Below are positions 10,701 to 19,587 of a DNA stretch of 21,755 bases, in pieces. The DNA is taken from assembly GCA_029747585.1 (NCBI GenBank), contig JAPEVF010000759.1, positions 1 to 21,755 of the forward strand, given 5' to 3'. The notes beneath the pieces are model-generated. The model was not told the origin of the DNA. It searched no databases and was given only the letters and a program-made list of their open reading frames with translations. A program made the position numbers and the translations under genes. Within the stretch, counting starts at the first letter, position 1, and every line of letters starts with the position of its first letter. Source of the stretch: Pleurotus djamor. Its lineage: Eukaryota > Basidiomycota > Agaricomycetes > Agaricales > Pleurotaceae.

Positions 10701-12486
10701 AAAGCGCGGCGAGAGCCTTGATGCCAGCGCGCGTCTGATCAATTTGGCTGGGCTTATTTCGGCCCACCAGGCGCTCTTCCGCAGCTTCATTCCAAATCCC
10801 CTTCACGAATCCGCTAACAGCCTTCCGGATTTTCGGTTCTTGATCATAGAGGAGGAGACAGAGTTTCTCTCGTTCATCGTCTTCCAAAAGGGAATTTTCG
10901 TCCATCAATTCAAGTACGCGTATGACAGCGACTCGAACCGAAAGTTCAGTGTCGGTGGTGGCCATTTCTATCAATCGTGGTTTGAACCGTTCGGTGAAGT
11001 GATTCAGTGAACCTATGTAGTCCGCTTGCTCATAGACACCGACCAGCGCGCGAACGGCCTCTAGTCGAACCGGCGTTGTTGAATCAGACAAAACCCATCC
11101 AACGTAACGAAGGTAGGAGCCGTCCAAAAAGTGACTAGGATACTTCTTAAACCATTGACCAATGGCGTGTACACATTCAGAGCGGATGTTGGGGTCGAGA
11201 TCACGATAGCGATGAACGAAGACACTATCCAGAGTTCAGAAATGAGAGCAATTCGGAGGAAGATTACGCACCCGTCGACAAACTCCTTGAGAAATTCAGC
11301 CACTTTTGCCCTTCGTTCTCTGACCTCAGCAGCCTTTCCCTCAAGTTGCTTGTCTTTGGCACCAGTGCCCTTGTTGTTGGCTTTACGCTTCTTCTCTCCC
11401 TCTCTCTGTCTTCCAATGACCTCAGCTTCCTTTTCCACTTTGGCAGCAACGTCACATAATGCAGTTTCCACTTCCAGAGCCACTACTGTTGCTGTATGTC
11501 TGAAGCTCCGAATTTGCGAAGAAGACATGGCGACGACCCACGTCTGAAGCGTGGCCATGAGGTCTGTGGTATACAGGTGACCCAAGGCAGCCGACATTGA
11601 GATCAAACGTTCGAGGAACTCGCTCAGAGATTTCCTGAACTTCTTGAAAATCGGCAGTTTGGATGTAAGGGGATAAACAGGCGAATCATCCTAGGTCAAA
11701 CAAGTGAGTGTGATGGACAGCCGAAGAGATGGAAGGCCCAAGGCGTACCTGCTTCAGGAGCTCAGTAAAATTGTCCNAACGCGTCAACAACGCCATCATA
11801 ATCGAGAACTTCATCTGCATCCACCGAATCATTGCAACCGCACGCCCGCAGAATCAGGTTGATTAGTTCAGCCTGAGCTGCACCAGGGGTTTCTGTCATG
11901 GTCTGTAAAAGATCCTCTGCTGTCGCTTGCAAAGCAGCCGAAGGATTCATTATAGCATCTAATGAAATGACTGTCAAAACGCAGAATACGGAAGGAGATG
12001 CGATTTGCGCACTAAATAAGGGATTGTCGTCCGAGATTTTTGAGTCTTTGGCGACCTCTGCAGCATCGAAAACACCTGTTCCTCCCTTGGGCTTCTTCCC
12101 TCGACGCGCCGTAGGTCTGTCCGTTTTCGTAGTAGTAGGTTTCGCAGTTCGTGGCTTCTTCGCTGGAGGTGGGCCCTTGGGCTTTGTAGGTGATTTGGTC
12201 TTACTTCGACGAGCCTTAGGTTTCTTCTTAAGTTCTGGCTCGTCATCTTCGTCGTCCCCCTCTTCATCAGAGTCGCGAATATCCATCTCGTCGCGTTCGT
12301 CGTGCGCATCGTCCTCGGTGTCGCTTTGGTCCCGACGACGCTTGCCCTTGCTCAGGGAACTATCGACTAAACGAGTACGTGAGGACAAGTGAGATGAGAG
12401 CACCAGCCAAACTGACTTGAACTGAATGGCTGCGCTTTCTTGCGCTCTCGCTGCGAGCGTCGCGGTGCTGGCGAGTCCTCAGCCAT
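7789..12486 (-). CDS. SCC3: Cohesin subunit Scc3/STAG (SA) family
   Basis: Scc3/STAG binds the Scc1 kleisin of the cohesin ring and helps load and hold it on chromosomes for sister-chromatid cohesion. Eleven exons join in frame: 12486-12417, 12366-12013, 11958-11749, 11690-11272, 11224-10288, 10232-10071, 10014-9622, 9569-8838, 8778-8489, 8432-8311 and 8258-7789. The introns are 47-59 nt. The product is about 1385 residues, slightly longer than yeast Irr1/Scc3 or human STAG1. Residues 1-140 are low-complexity with basic NLS-like runs (KKKPKARR, RRGKKPKGG) and an acidic stretch. The STAG domain is about 224-310. The stromalin conservative domain starts near 351 (FVHRYRDLDPNIRSE, then YLRYVGWVLSD). 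Helical-repeat sequence continues to about 1190, including LLEKLVEYAIGTQSNT. The last 155 residues are acidic, Pro/Arg-rich and end RIKKRIRH. One ambiguous base at 11777 adds an extra position in exon 3; without it the frame is continuous. Confidence 0.95.
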
Positions 12487-13319
12487 AGGAGTTGGTGGCG
12501 CGTCGCGTCGAGGATGTGACTTGGCTTAAGCGCCTAAAGCCGAGCCTTGGCACGCGCCCGGTCAGATGTGTGTCCTTATTTGTCACGAGCATCTCTTCAC
12601 CATTTGCCTCCCTCCATAGAAATCTACTCGGAGGCATTTGAATCATCGACGTACAACGAGAAATAACTCACAACTATGTAATTATAGAGAGTTCTCTCGT
12701 CTGCGTAACTATCAAATGCATCCCACAATGTTCTTTCACGTCTTTGCGAAACAACAAATATCTCCTTCAATTTTGATCTTCGTTTTGTCTGCAATCGCTA
12801 CAGCGAAACTATTGGTGCTTTAAGTCACTAAGCAGACCGCTCAACCATTTTCGATCGATATCACGGTACATTTTTACCGTCGTCTAGCTCGCTTACTTTG
12901 CAGATCGAATGCAGAGGCTCATTTGGTGTTTGGTCAATACAACCTCGGTGTAACCCCTCCATATTGCATAGTACGATCATCAATAAACCGACGGTTTGCC
13001 CCGACTCCAGCGTCCACAACTACCAAAGAGTTGATACATGGCCTTGGGTGGTACTACGACGTGCCCAATTATCACGCCTGTCAGCGAGACAATTGCGCAG
13101 CGTTTCGCGTAGTATCTGCGACATCTGACCCTCAAAACCCTCGGAATTCCCTTGTGCTATCCCCTAATTCATCAAATCCTTGAGGTGTGCATACTCACAC
13201 ATCGTTCCTGGCTGTAAATGATGTGATGCTTCGCGTGCGCTTATTTAAATGTCACCACTTGTCAATAGAAGCTCTCCATCAGCCACCCAAGGTCTACGAA
13301 TATGGCGCACGAAGGTACC
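12487..13319. other. Intergenic: SCC3 upstream region, one doubtful ORF
   Basis: This holds the SCC3 promoter region on the minus strand. On the plus strand, 12923-13183 is an 86-codon open frame ending LSPNSSNP, preceded by a possible TTTGCAG acceptor at about 12902, but I find no start exon, branch point or recognisable motif to make it a gene. Nothing else stands out. Confidence 0.4.
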
Positions 13320-13326
13320 TATATAA
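13320..13326 (+). promoter_or_regulatory. TATA box upstream of a small ORF
   Basis: TATATAA, 38 nt before the ATG at 13365. The spacing is short but would allow transcription to start just before that ATG. Confidence 0.35.
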
Positions 13327-13364
13327 CTGCGATATCTGAATCATCATTCAAGTAAATTTTAACC

Positions 13365-13550
13365 ATGTTTTACTTCCTTCAGCCACCCATAGCCACCGAC
13401 AATTTTGGGGTAAACGCAACACGGCGAGTTAATCCACCTCAAGCTGGGTATCCGGAACACCCACAGAATATGGCTGAGCAATTCCGAACAAGCTATGCCG
13501 GTGATGAATCAATGAACCCGGATGTTGGTTCCGTTGACTGTGTCCTTTGA
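13365..13550 (+). CDS. Possible small protein or first exon, unknown function
   Basis: A 61-codon ORF starts at an ATG in a favourable context (TTTTAACCATG) just below a TATATAA box. The peptide is Pro/Asn-rich (FLQPPIATDNFGVNATRR, then NPPQAGYPEHPQ) and ends DCVL. There is no signal peptide, membrane span or family match that I can see. It may instead be the first exon of a longer gene that continues into the exon-like block at 13654-13726. One joining option uses a GTGATG donor inside codon 45 (at 13500) and reads on in frame to a TAA at 13729, but the donor is weak. The ORF could also be chance. Confidence 0.25.
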   Translation: MFYFLQPPIATDNFGVNATRRVNPPQAGYPEHPQNMAEQFRTSYAGDESMNPDVGSVDCVL

Positions 13551-13653
13551 TTCTGGTTCATTGAGACAGTGGTTCCTGTCCTAAGTGGGGCAATAATTGA
13601 CTGGTGATGGTCTGTCTGCCTCTGTGACCTAACTAACACACTCCGTACCTCAG

Positions 13654-13726
13654 TGAAGGTGAAACCGGCGTGGGCCCGGCACGGTCAGGAACACCTGGAC
13701 GCACACCCCGCAAAGGAGCAGGACTT
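13654..13726 (+). other. Isolated exon-like block
   Basis: The block is preceded by a CTAACTAAC branch region and a CCTCAG acceptor ending at 13653, and followed by a perfect GTAAGT donor at 13727. Two of the frames inside are open and coding-like: one Gly/Pro/Arg-rich (TGVGPARSGTPGRTPRKG), the other Ala/His-rich (PAWARHGQEHLDAHPAK). No partner exons could be joined with confidence on either side. From here to 14396 I see no other gene. Confidence 0.3.
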
Positions 13727-14396
13727 GTAAGTGCGCTACACTTGTTGGTAGTCCAAGGCACTTGATGGGCATGCCATGCCTCTACGCAAGCTCACCCCTG
13801 ATCCAAGGATTCCAATCATTCCGGCTTGAGTGTGACTTGCACTGGAGTCCTTGACTCGGCGGATTGACATGGTTCCCCTCCAAAGTGCCCAAAGTGGGAA
13901 GCGATCGTTGATTTATAAACTAGCGCCCGTAACAATTGTCCGACCCCCTCGGTCCTCTCGAGTTGTTATGATCATACCAGGATCATACCTGTCAAATCTC
14001 ATGCAGTACATACTACGACTGTTGACCGGAGACCAATCTTTCATTCCGTTTCTCTGATAAGTCAAAAAAATGGTACGCGTTGAATCACGGTCGTACTCCA
14101 GACTAATCGGTCTGTTGACAGAACATATTATCGCCAATTTCAATACATTGAACAGCCTTTCGCGATGGTCAACGGTCCCAATTTTGACTTACAGAAATAT
14201 TAGTGTTTTGACGTGTTCAAGTTGGAAAGACTCAGGCTTGGAGCCCCTGCCAAAAATCGAGTTCCAGACACCGCATTTGGACGACCGAGGAGGACCCTCG
14301 CCTACGCGTTGCAAGTTTGAACATTTTTGCTCATTCTTACTCCGAGATAGGCGTAAATGTATACATCGCTCGGAAACACTCAATGGAGCTCCGTGC

Positions 14397-14403
14397 TATA
14401 TAA
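14397..14403 (+). promoter_or_regulatory. TATA box of the coiled-coil protein gene
   Basis: TATATAA about 95 nt upstream of the ATG at 14498, followed by a pyrimidine-rich leader (CCTCTCGTCCTCTCATACC) typical of fungal transcription start regions. Confidence 0.55.
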
Positions 14404-14497
14404 CAAGTGGATATCCTCAGTCGAAGTCCTCCAACAAGCCCCGCCTCTCGTCCTCTCATACCTGTCCCTCTTCAGCCTTGTCAAAAAAGCCAGCAAA

Positions 14498-16000
14498 ATG
14501 TCTTACTCCGAAGCTGCTCGCGCTCTAAACAGCTCTGAAATGCACGTCGACATAAACGACGCGTCGCAAAAGCTCTCCAAGTCCATTGTCAGGATGCTTC
14601 ACGAATTTGACACCATATCTGCCCACTTGCACACAATCGACATGCAAGGCCTAACACAACCCATGCTCCCTCATTGGACCGCCTTGCGCAATGTTCGTGC
14701 TCTAACGCGGTTAGCACCCTCCCATATGCTCAATCTGCTTTGCTGTAGAATTTCCGCGAACTCGTTTGGCAATTGCGTACCAACGCTGGAGTCATCTCCG
14801 GCCGCCTCTCCAGTAAGCCCCGTTGACGTGCATGCATCTGTGACTCGGAACTGACGCGACCGGGGTAGTGTTTTGTGGGCATGTGCTACCATCCATGCTG
14901 CGCAGCCACAACGGTGGGTCTCGTCGGGCATTGGAAGAAAAGATGCAAGTTCTACAGTCGTTCGTCGGCGTAAGGATTTTGCGTTACCTTATTGGTCTCC
15001 TTCGTCACTCATGATCTTACCTCAGGTTTCGACCGATCAAGCGACAATGACTCGCTCATTGACTGAGAGTGTGATGAATCTCAACGCAAATCTTAATGCG
15101 TTCCATGGAAACTTTGCTAAATTTACGGCGAGTCGCATGACCTCCGGTCAGAGCGAGCTTCGTGATGTTGCCCAAAAAGTTGGTGAGCTGGAGGCTATGG
15201 TCGGACAGTAAGTAATCAGCTGTTACGCGTCTACCTGGCATTGACAATGACTTCCCAGTTTCTACCAATGTGTAAGATGCAATCAAATTGGTAACATGCC
15301 TGCGCATGGCTAAAATCTTTGAAACAGGTCGGTCGCCTCCTCGGTGCCGAGGCCACTTTCCTTGTTTTTGTCACCTCCAGGATGATCATGTCTTCGGGCA
15401 GATCTGGGAAAACAAAAATGTCACGTCACAGAACGGTATGCTTACAAGTACTGCCCCGCCCCATCAATTGTTTTGACTAAATGACACCCAGACATTGACT
15501 AGTGCCGAAACGACCGCCGCCAGCAGGGCATATGAGCAAGTCGACCGTTAGTTTCCTTTTATTCCGAGCCTGACAACCATTTCTAATCCCGTGCGAATAG
15601 GCATCCAAAGTGAATTGACCCACGCCGATTACGCGTCTCAACTCCAGCACCGCAAAACAGATACTGTGACAACCTCCAGAGCTGCATTATCCACGTTGGT
15701 CAGCGACCAGATGATTCTCACACAAGCTATTCTCGGATTGTCGCTAGCCATATGGGCTCGACTCCAGACAGACTGCCGGGATATTTTGGCCTGGTTGCAG
15801 GGTACCACTCCTGTGAGTGTGTTTGGAAACACCATGTCCATTACCATCGTGACTGATTGCTTATTCCACTCCAGGAATTGCCGGCTGCTTTAAGTGTCTT
15901 CAACGATGGAAATCGTACGGTATACCTGCCCTTGATGAAACTTCTTGATACATTCGTGGCTGGCATCGATCCAAACGTATTCGGACACAACCATCACTGA
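14498..16000 (+). CDS. Alpha-helical coiled-coil-rich protein of unknown function
   Basis: Nine exons join in frame: 14498-14692, 14749-14812, 14869-14969, 15026-15207, 15259-15271, 15328-15435, 15492-15546, 15601-15812 and 15875-16000. They encode 351 residues. Every phase agrees, and five of the eight introns are exactly 56 nt. The start has a good context (CAAAATGTC). The sequence is almost all predicted helix. Heptad-like stretches are SRRALEEKMQVLQSFVG, SLTESVMNLNANLNAFHGNF, ELRDVAQKVGELEAMVG and SRAYEQVDRIQSELTHADYA. Two hydrophobic stretches stand out: GRLLGAEATFLVFVTS near residue 190 and ILTQAILGLSLAIWARL near 275. There is no signal peptide. I do not recognise the family. Long helices flanking hydrophobic segments also occur in membrane-active helical bundle proteins, but nothing here proves that. 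The microexon at 15259-15271 is the weakest join. Confidence 0.75.
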
Positions 16001-16546
16001 GTCCATCGGATTCCGCCGTGATGGTCGTCGTAATTATAGCTTATCTTCCTTAATTCTGTCTCCGTAGTTAGTAGCGTCTCTTAGGTACCTTAATCCACGT
16101 ATAATCATTCAACCGACACATTGCCCTCTTCGACGAACTTGTATCGCAGGGCCGCTTCAGACTGACTGCGGGCTTGACGGCTTGATATGATCTGCACAAT
16201 GTGCTAAACCCGAGATATTCAAGCACATTGAAGTAACCTACTCGCGTGCGATGATGTTGGAGCGGCCCTCACCAGAGGTGCTGTGCACTGCGATCTGCCA
16301 ACCAATTTGTCGCAGTATCTTCAATTGGCATGACGGAGTATGCTTGGCTGATCTTAACGTTGAAGCATCCGGAATGGCCAACTCGCGTTGGTAACTGAAC
16401 GTCGATGGAACGTCGCTGATCCCGGAAATACCGCGAGGACCCTGATGTTAGGATCTGCGGAAGTTGCCAAATACGGACCCATTTGGATTTGTCGAGATGA
16501 TGTCTTACAATCACCTCATCATCCACTGCCACGGCTCCTGCCAGCG
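16001..16546. other. Intergenic: threonine synthase upstream region
   Basis: This lies between the coiled-coil gene and threonine synthase, both on the plus strand. It should hold the terminator of the first and the promoter of the second. I see no clear TATA box, no complete Gcn4-type TGASTCA site and no convincing ORF. An open frame does run into the threonine synthase start from 16388, but its peptide is unlike the family. Confidence 0.5.
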
Positions 16547-18440
16547 ATGAGATATTTTTCGACGCGGGGAGGAGCGGAATCCCTCTCATTCGAAGAGGTC
16601 AATCTTGTTCAACCCACAAGAAACTTACAGACCAATGATATTGCCCTCGACAGGTCTGTTTTGACTGGATTAGCACCGAACGGTGGCCTGTATATCCCAG
16701 AGGATATCCCCCAGCTCCCGGACAACTGGCAAACTGATTGGAAGTCATACTCCTTCCAAGAACTTTCCGTCGCAATCCTTTCCCTATTCATCTCGCCGAC
16801 CGAACTATCTAGGGACGAGCTGCGATCTCTTGTCGAAAAGTCTTATGCTACTTTTCGTCATCCTGATGTGACGCCCTTGAAAAAGCTTAACGACAAGAAG
16901 TTCATCTTGGAGCTCTTTCACGGACCCACATTTGCATTCAAAGATGTCGCGCTACAGCTTCTAGGCAACCTCTTTGAATTCTTCTTGCTCCGAAGGAATG
17001 CCCGGAAAGAGCCAAACGTCAAGACTGAAAGGCTAACTGTTGTTGGCGCTACAAGCGGTGATACTGGGAGGTAAGCAATGATGGGCCTCATTGTTGACAT
17101 CGCCTCAACATGGTCTTCTAGTGCCGCGATTTACGGCCTCCGTAATAAAGCTAACATTTCCATCTTCATCCTACACCCGAAGGGTCGAGTTTCACCCATC
17201 CAAGAGGCTCAAATGACAACTGTCACTGATCCGAATGTATTCAACATTGCCGTGAAAGGGACCTTCGACGATTGCCAGGTACTTCTCCTGTTCCATTCCT
17301 TCACTTTTGACGACATTTGTTATCACAGGATATCGTGAAAGCATTATTCAGCGACAGAGAGTTCAACGACACCTATCACCTTGGCGCCGTTAACTCCATT
17401 AACTGGGCGCGCATCTTAGCCCAAACGGTCTATTATTTCCTCGCCTACTTCCACATACACAGTCAACTCCCCGAGTCCGACTTTGAAATACAGTATGTCG
17501 TGCCTACCGGTAACTTCGGGGACATACTGGCGGGATACTACGCGAAACGGATGGGCCTCCCGATGGGAAAGCTTGTTGTCGCCACAAACGCTAACGATAT
17601 CCTTGCGCGCTTTTGGAAGAGCGGAAAATACGAAAAGGTCGATCCGGCCTTTCTGGACGTCACAGGTCCAGCTGAGCCCACCCTTGGTGCATCCGATGGT
17701 AAACAAGCGGCTGGAACGGTCAAGGAGACCTGCAGCCCGGCTATGGATATCCTGGTTTCAAGCAATTTCGAGCGGCTACTCTGGTACTTGGCTTACGAGA
17801 ATGCCCTTGGCGAAACCGATTTAGACCGCAGGCGCGCGGCCTGTGCCACATTGAACGGTTGGATGTCCAAAGTGAAACAAGATGGTTCCGTCGAGGTACC
17901 GACTGAAGTACTCACCTCTGCTCGGCGCGACTTCCTCGCTGAGAAAGTGTCAGATGAATTGGTAAGTCCCCAATACGTCACCACAAGCCCGCATTCTCAN
18001 TGTTTTTGTTTTTGCTTGACAGACTCTTAGCACCATCAAGTCATACTTCGAAGGTAGTCCCTCTTACGTTGCAGACCCACACACAGCCGTTGGGCTAGCT
18101 GCCGCTGAGATAGTGGCTCCCACCAAGTACGTTCGCACCGTCTTCCGCGGTCTTGCTATTGTATTCACGGAGATCCAGCTCTTCCAGCACAAAGCAGATC
18201 GTCCTCTCAACAGCCCACCCCGCCAAATTCTCTGAAGCCGTCTCGCGTGCTCTCGACGGGTCATCCCACTTCGACTTCGACCGTGACGTCCTTCCCAACG
18301 AATTTCACGGCCTTCTCTCAAAAGAGAAGCGAGTAATCGACGTGGAACAACCCAACATCGATTTGGTCAAAGCTGTTATCGAAAAGTACACACCACTCCA
18401 CGATTCTGTACTCCTGAACGGGAGTGGGAATAGTGTCTAA
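16547..18440 (+). CDS. THR4: Threonine synthase
   Basis: This PLP enzyme converts O-phosphohomoserine and water to threonine and phosphate, the last step of threonine synthesis from aspartate. Five exons, 16547-17070, 17122-17278, 17329-17961, 18023-18126 and 18179-18440, join in frame to 559 residues; introns are 51, 50, 61 and 52 nt. The start MRYFSTRGG fits the family's N-terminal YxSTRG. The PLP-binding lysine is expected at Lys132 in FAFKDVALQLL. The phosphate-binding loop GATSGDTGSAA spans the first intron at about 168-177. VPTGNFGDILAGYYAKRMGLP, NANDILARFW and CSPAMDILVSSNFERLL follow in the expected order, then DPHTAVGLAAAE. It is somewhat longer than yeast Thr4. Part of the excess is a stretch of about 19 residues between SFEE and SVLTGLAPNGG that I do not expect from the family. 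An ambiguous base at 18000 is in an intron. Confidence 0.95.
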
Positions 18441-19224
18441 TCTTCCAAAACATTTCGGCTGTCCTAAAAATGGCTTCTGGGCTGAGCGCTGAACCGCTAA
18501 CAATGCTCACAACGATAAATTACTTGTGTTGATAGATGGGTAGATAAAAGGGCAGTTGGTGTAATCAACGGCGTATAACTGTATCATCACCTAGTGGCTC
18601 CTAGTGGGCTATGGCCTCAGAATATCTGAGGAATTTGGTGCCTCGGCAACCTTGAGTGAACCGAGATCTACCATCTCAAACCGTATCTGTACTATGCTCA
18701 CAATCTCGGGAGTCTTGGTCCACTTTAGCAGCCCCCCGAGGTACGGGACGATGACTCAATTGTCATCGGTGACTGTACGCGCTGACGACAATATATTCCG
18801 CCGTAACCTCGGGCTACGTGCGATACATAACCTGGAAGTAGCGTTTGTCCGCTATACTTGGAACTCGGTTCAACACGGCTCAAGGTTTAGGAATCAGTAC
18901 TCAGTAAGTATACGCCGACCGTAAGAGACATCACCATATCAGAACACCCGCATCTCACTCAACCCGGGTCCAAATGAAGCATTTATCCGAATTTTTTTGA
19001 AAAACTAAAAACGACTAACACACCACACATCCATCGACAAAACAGGGTAGGTGTATGGCATGTAGGCTAGGGGAGATGCAGGGAGAATGGTACAATAGCA
19101 CGCTTGCAAGCAAAGCATGATAATAATAAGCCAAAAGAGGGAGAAGGTAAAAGAACTAAGAATGGACATACTGTTAAATAGCAAAGATGCAGGATGGGAA
19201 CGCAGGTAAATGTAAATGTAAGTT
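18441..19224. other. Intergenic: threonine synthase 3' flank
   Basis: Convergent intergenic space between threonine synthase and the minus-strand coiled-coil protein. The first part should hold the threonine synthase 3' untranslated region. A frame at 18604-18924 is open but has no start context, codon pattern or motif that supports a gene. From about 18990 the sequence turns A-rich on the plus strand. I see no RNA gene. Confidence 0.5.
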
Positions 19225-19378
19225 TGATGATGATGGGTGACGGGTGAGGATGAGGATGAGGGTGAGGCGAAGGTGAGGGTGAGGACGGTGAGTGAGATTC
19301 AGAATGAGGGGGCCGGATGAGGGAGGGTGATGGTGAAGGGTGCGAGTGGTGNGGGGGGGGGGGGGTGAAGAGGAGAGT
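19225..19378. repeat. Purine-rich low-complexity tract with a poly-G run
   Basis: The plus strand is almost pure G/A/T built from degenerate GATGAG, GGTGAG and GGTGA units, ending in a run of 13 G (19353-19365) directly after an ambiguous base at 19352. On the minus strand it is pyrimidine-rich and lies just past the stop of the 19588-21755 gene, so it may be in that gene's 3' untranslated region. The G run is a likely length-variable and error-prone site. Confidence 0.7.
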
Positions 19379-19587
19379 GCGAAAGGACTCAGCAGTAATA
19401 GTCGAGGAGGACGATATGTAATGTTCTTATAAACAAAGAAATATAACGACCGTAAGATGCCATAGCATGGATGAGCAAAAATCAATGAAAGAAAAAAAAA
19501 GCTNAAAAAATGAACGAGGACAAATGCTACACCGGAGGTAATGCAATGTCTAGGATTTGGAGGCTCCAGATGATAGAGTGCTTTAAG

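Noticed and set aside
11898..12392. Long plus-strand ORF opposite SCC3 exon 2
   Set aside because: It is the mirror of a low-complexity Lys/Asp/Pro-rich coding exon on the other strand and has no independent support.
13365..13550. Basidiomycete pheromone precursor: small ORF ending DCVL below a TATA box
   Set aside because: A farnesylated CaaX motif needs cysteine four residues from the end. Here it is third from the end, and there is no pheromone receptor gene nearby.
16001..16007. Gcn4-type amino-acid control site upstream of threonine synthase
   Set aside because: The best match, TGAGTCC at about 15998-16004, has a mismatch, overlaps the stop codon of the previous gene and is more than 500 nt from the start.
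16388..16546. Upstream start for threonine synthase at 16388
   Set aside because: The added 53 residues do not resemble the family, whose members begin close to the STRG motif. The ATG at 16547 fits.
18604..18924. Plus-strand ORF of 106 codons after threonine synthase
   Set aside because: There is no start context, splice signal, motif or biased composition to set it apart from a chance frame.
19353..19365. Poly-G run as a functional element such as a G-quadruplex
   Set aside because: It follows an ambiguous base in a microsatellite-like tract and is more simply a slippage-prone low-complexity site.
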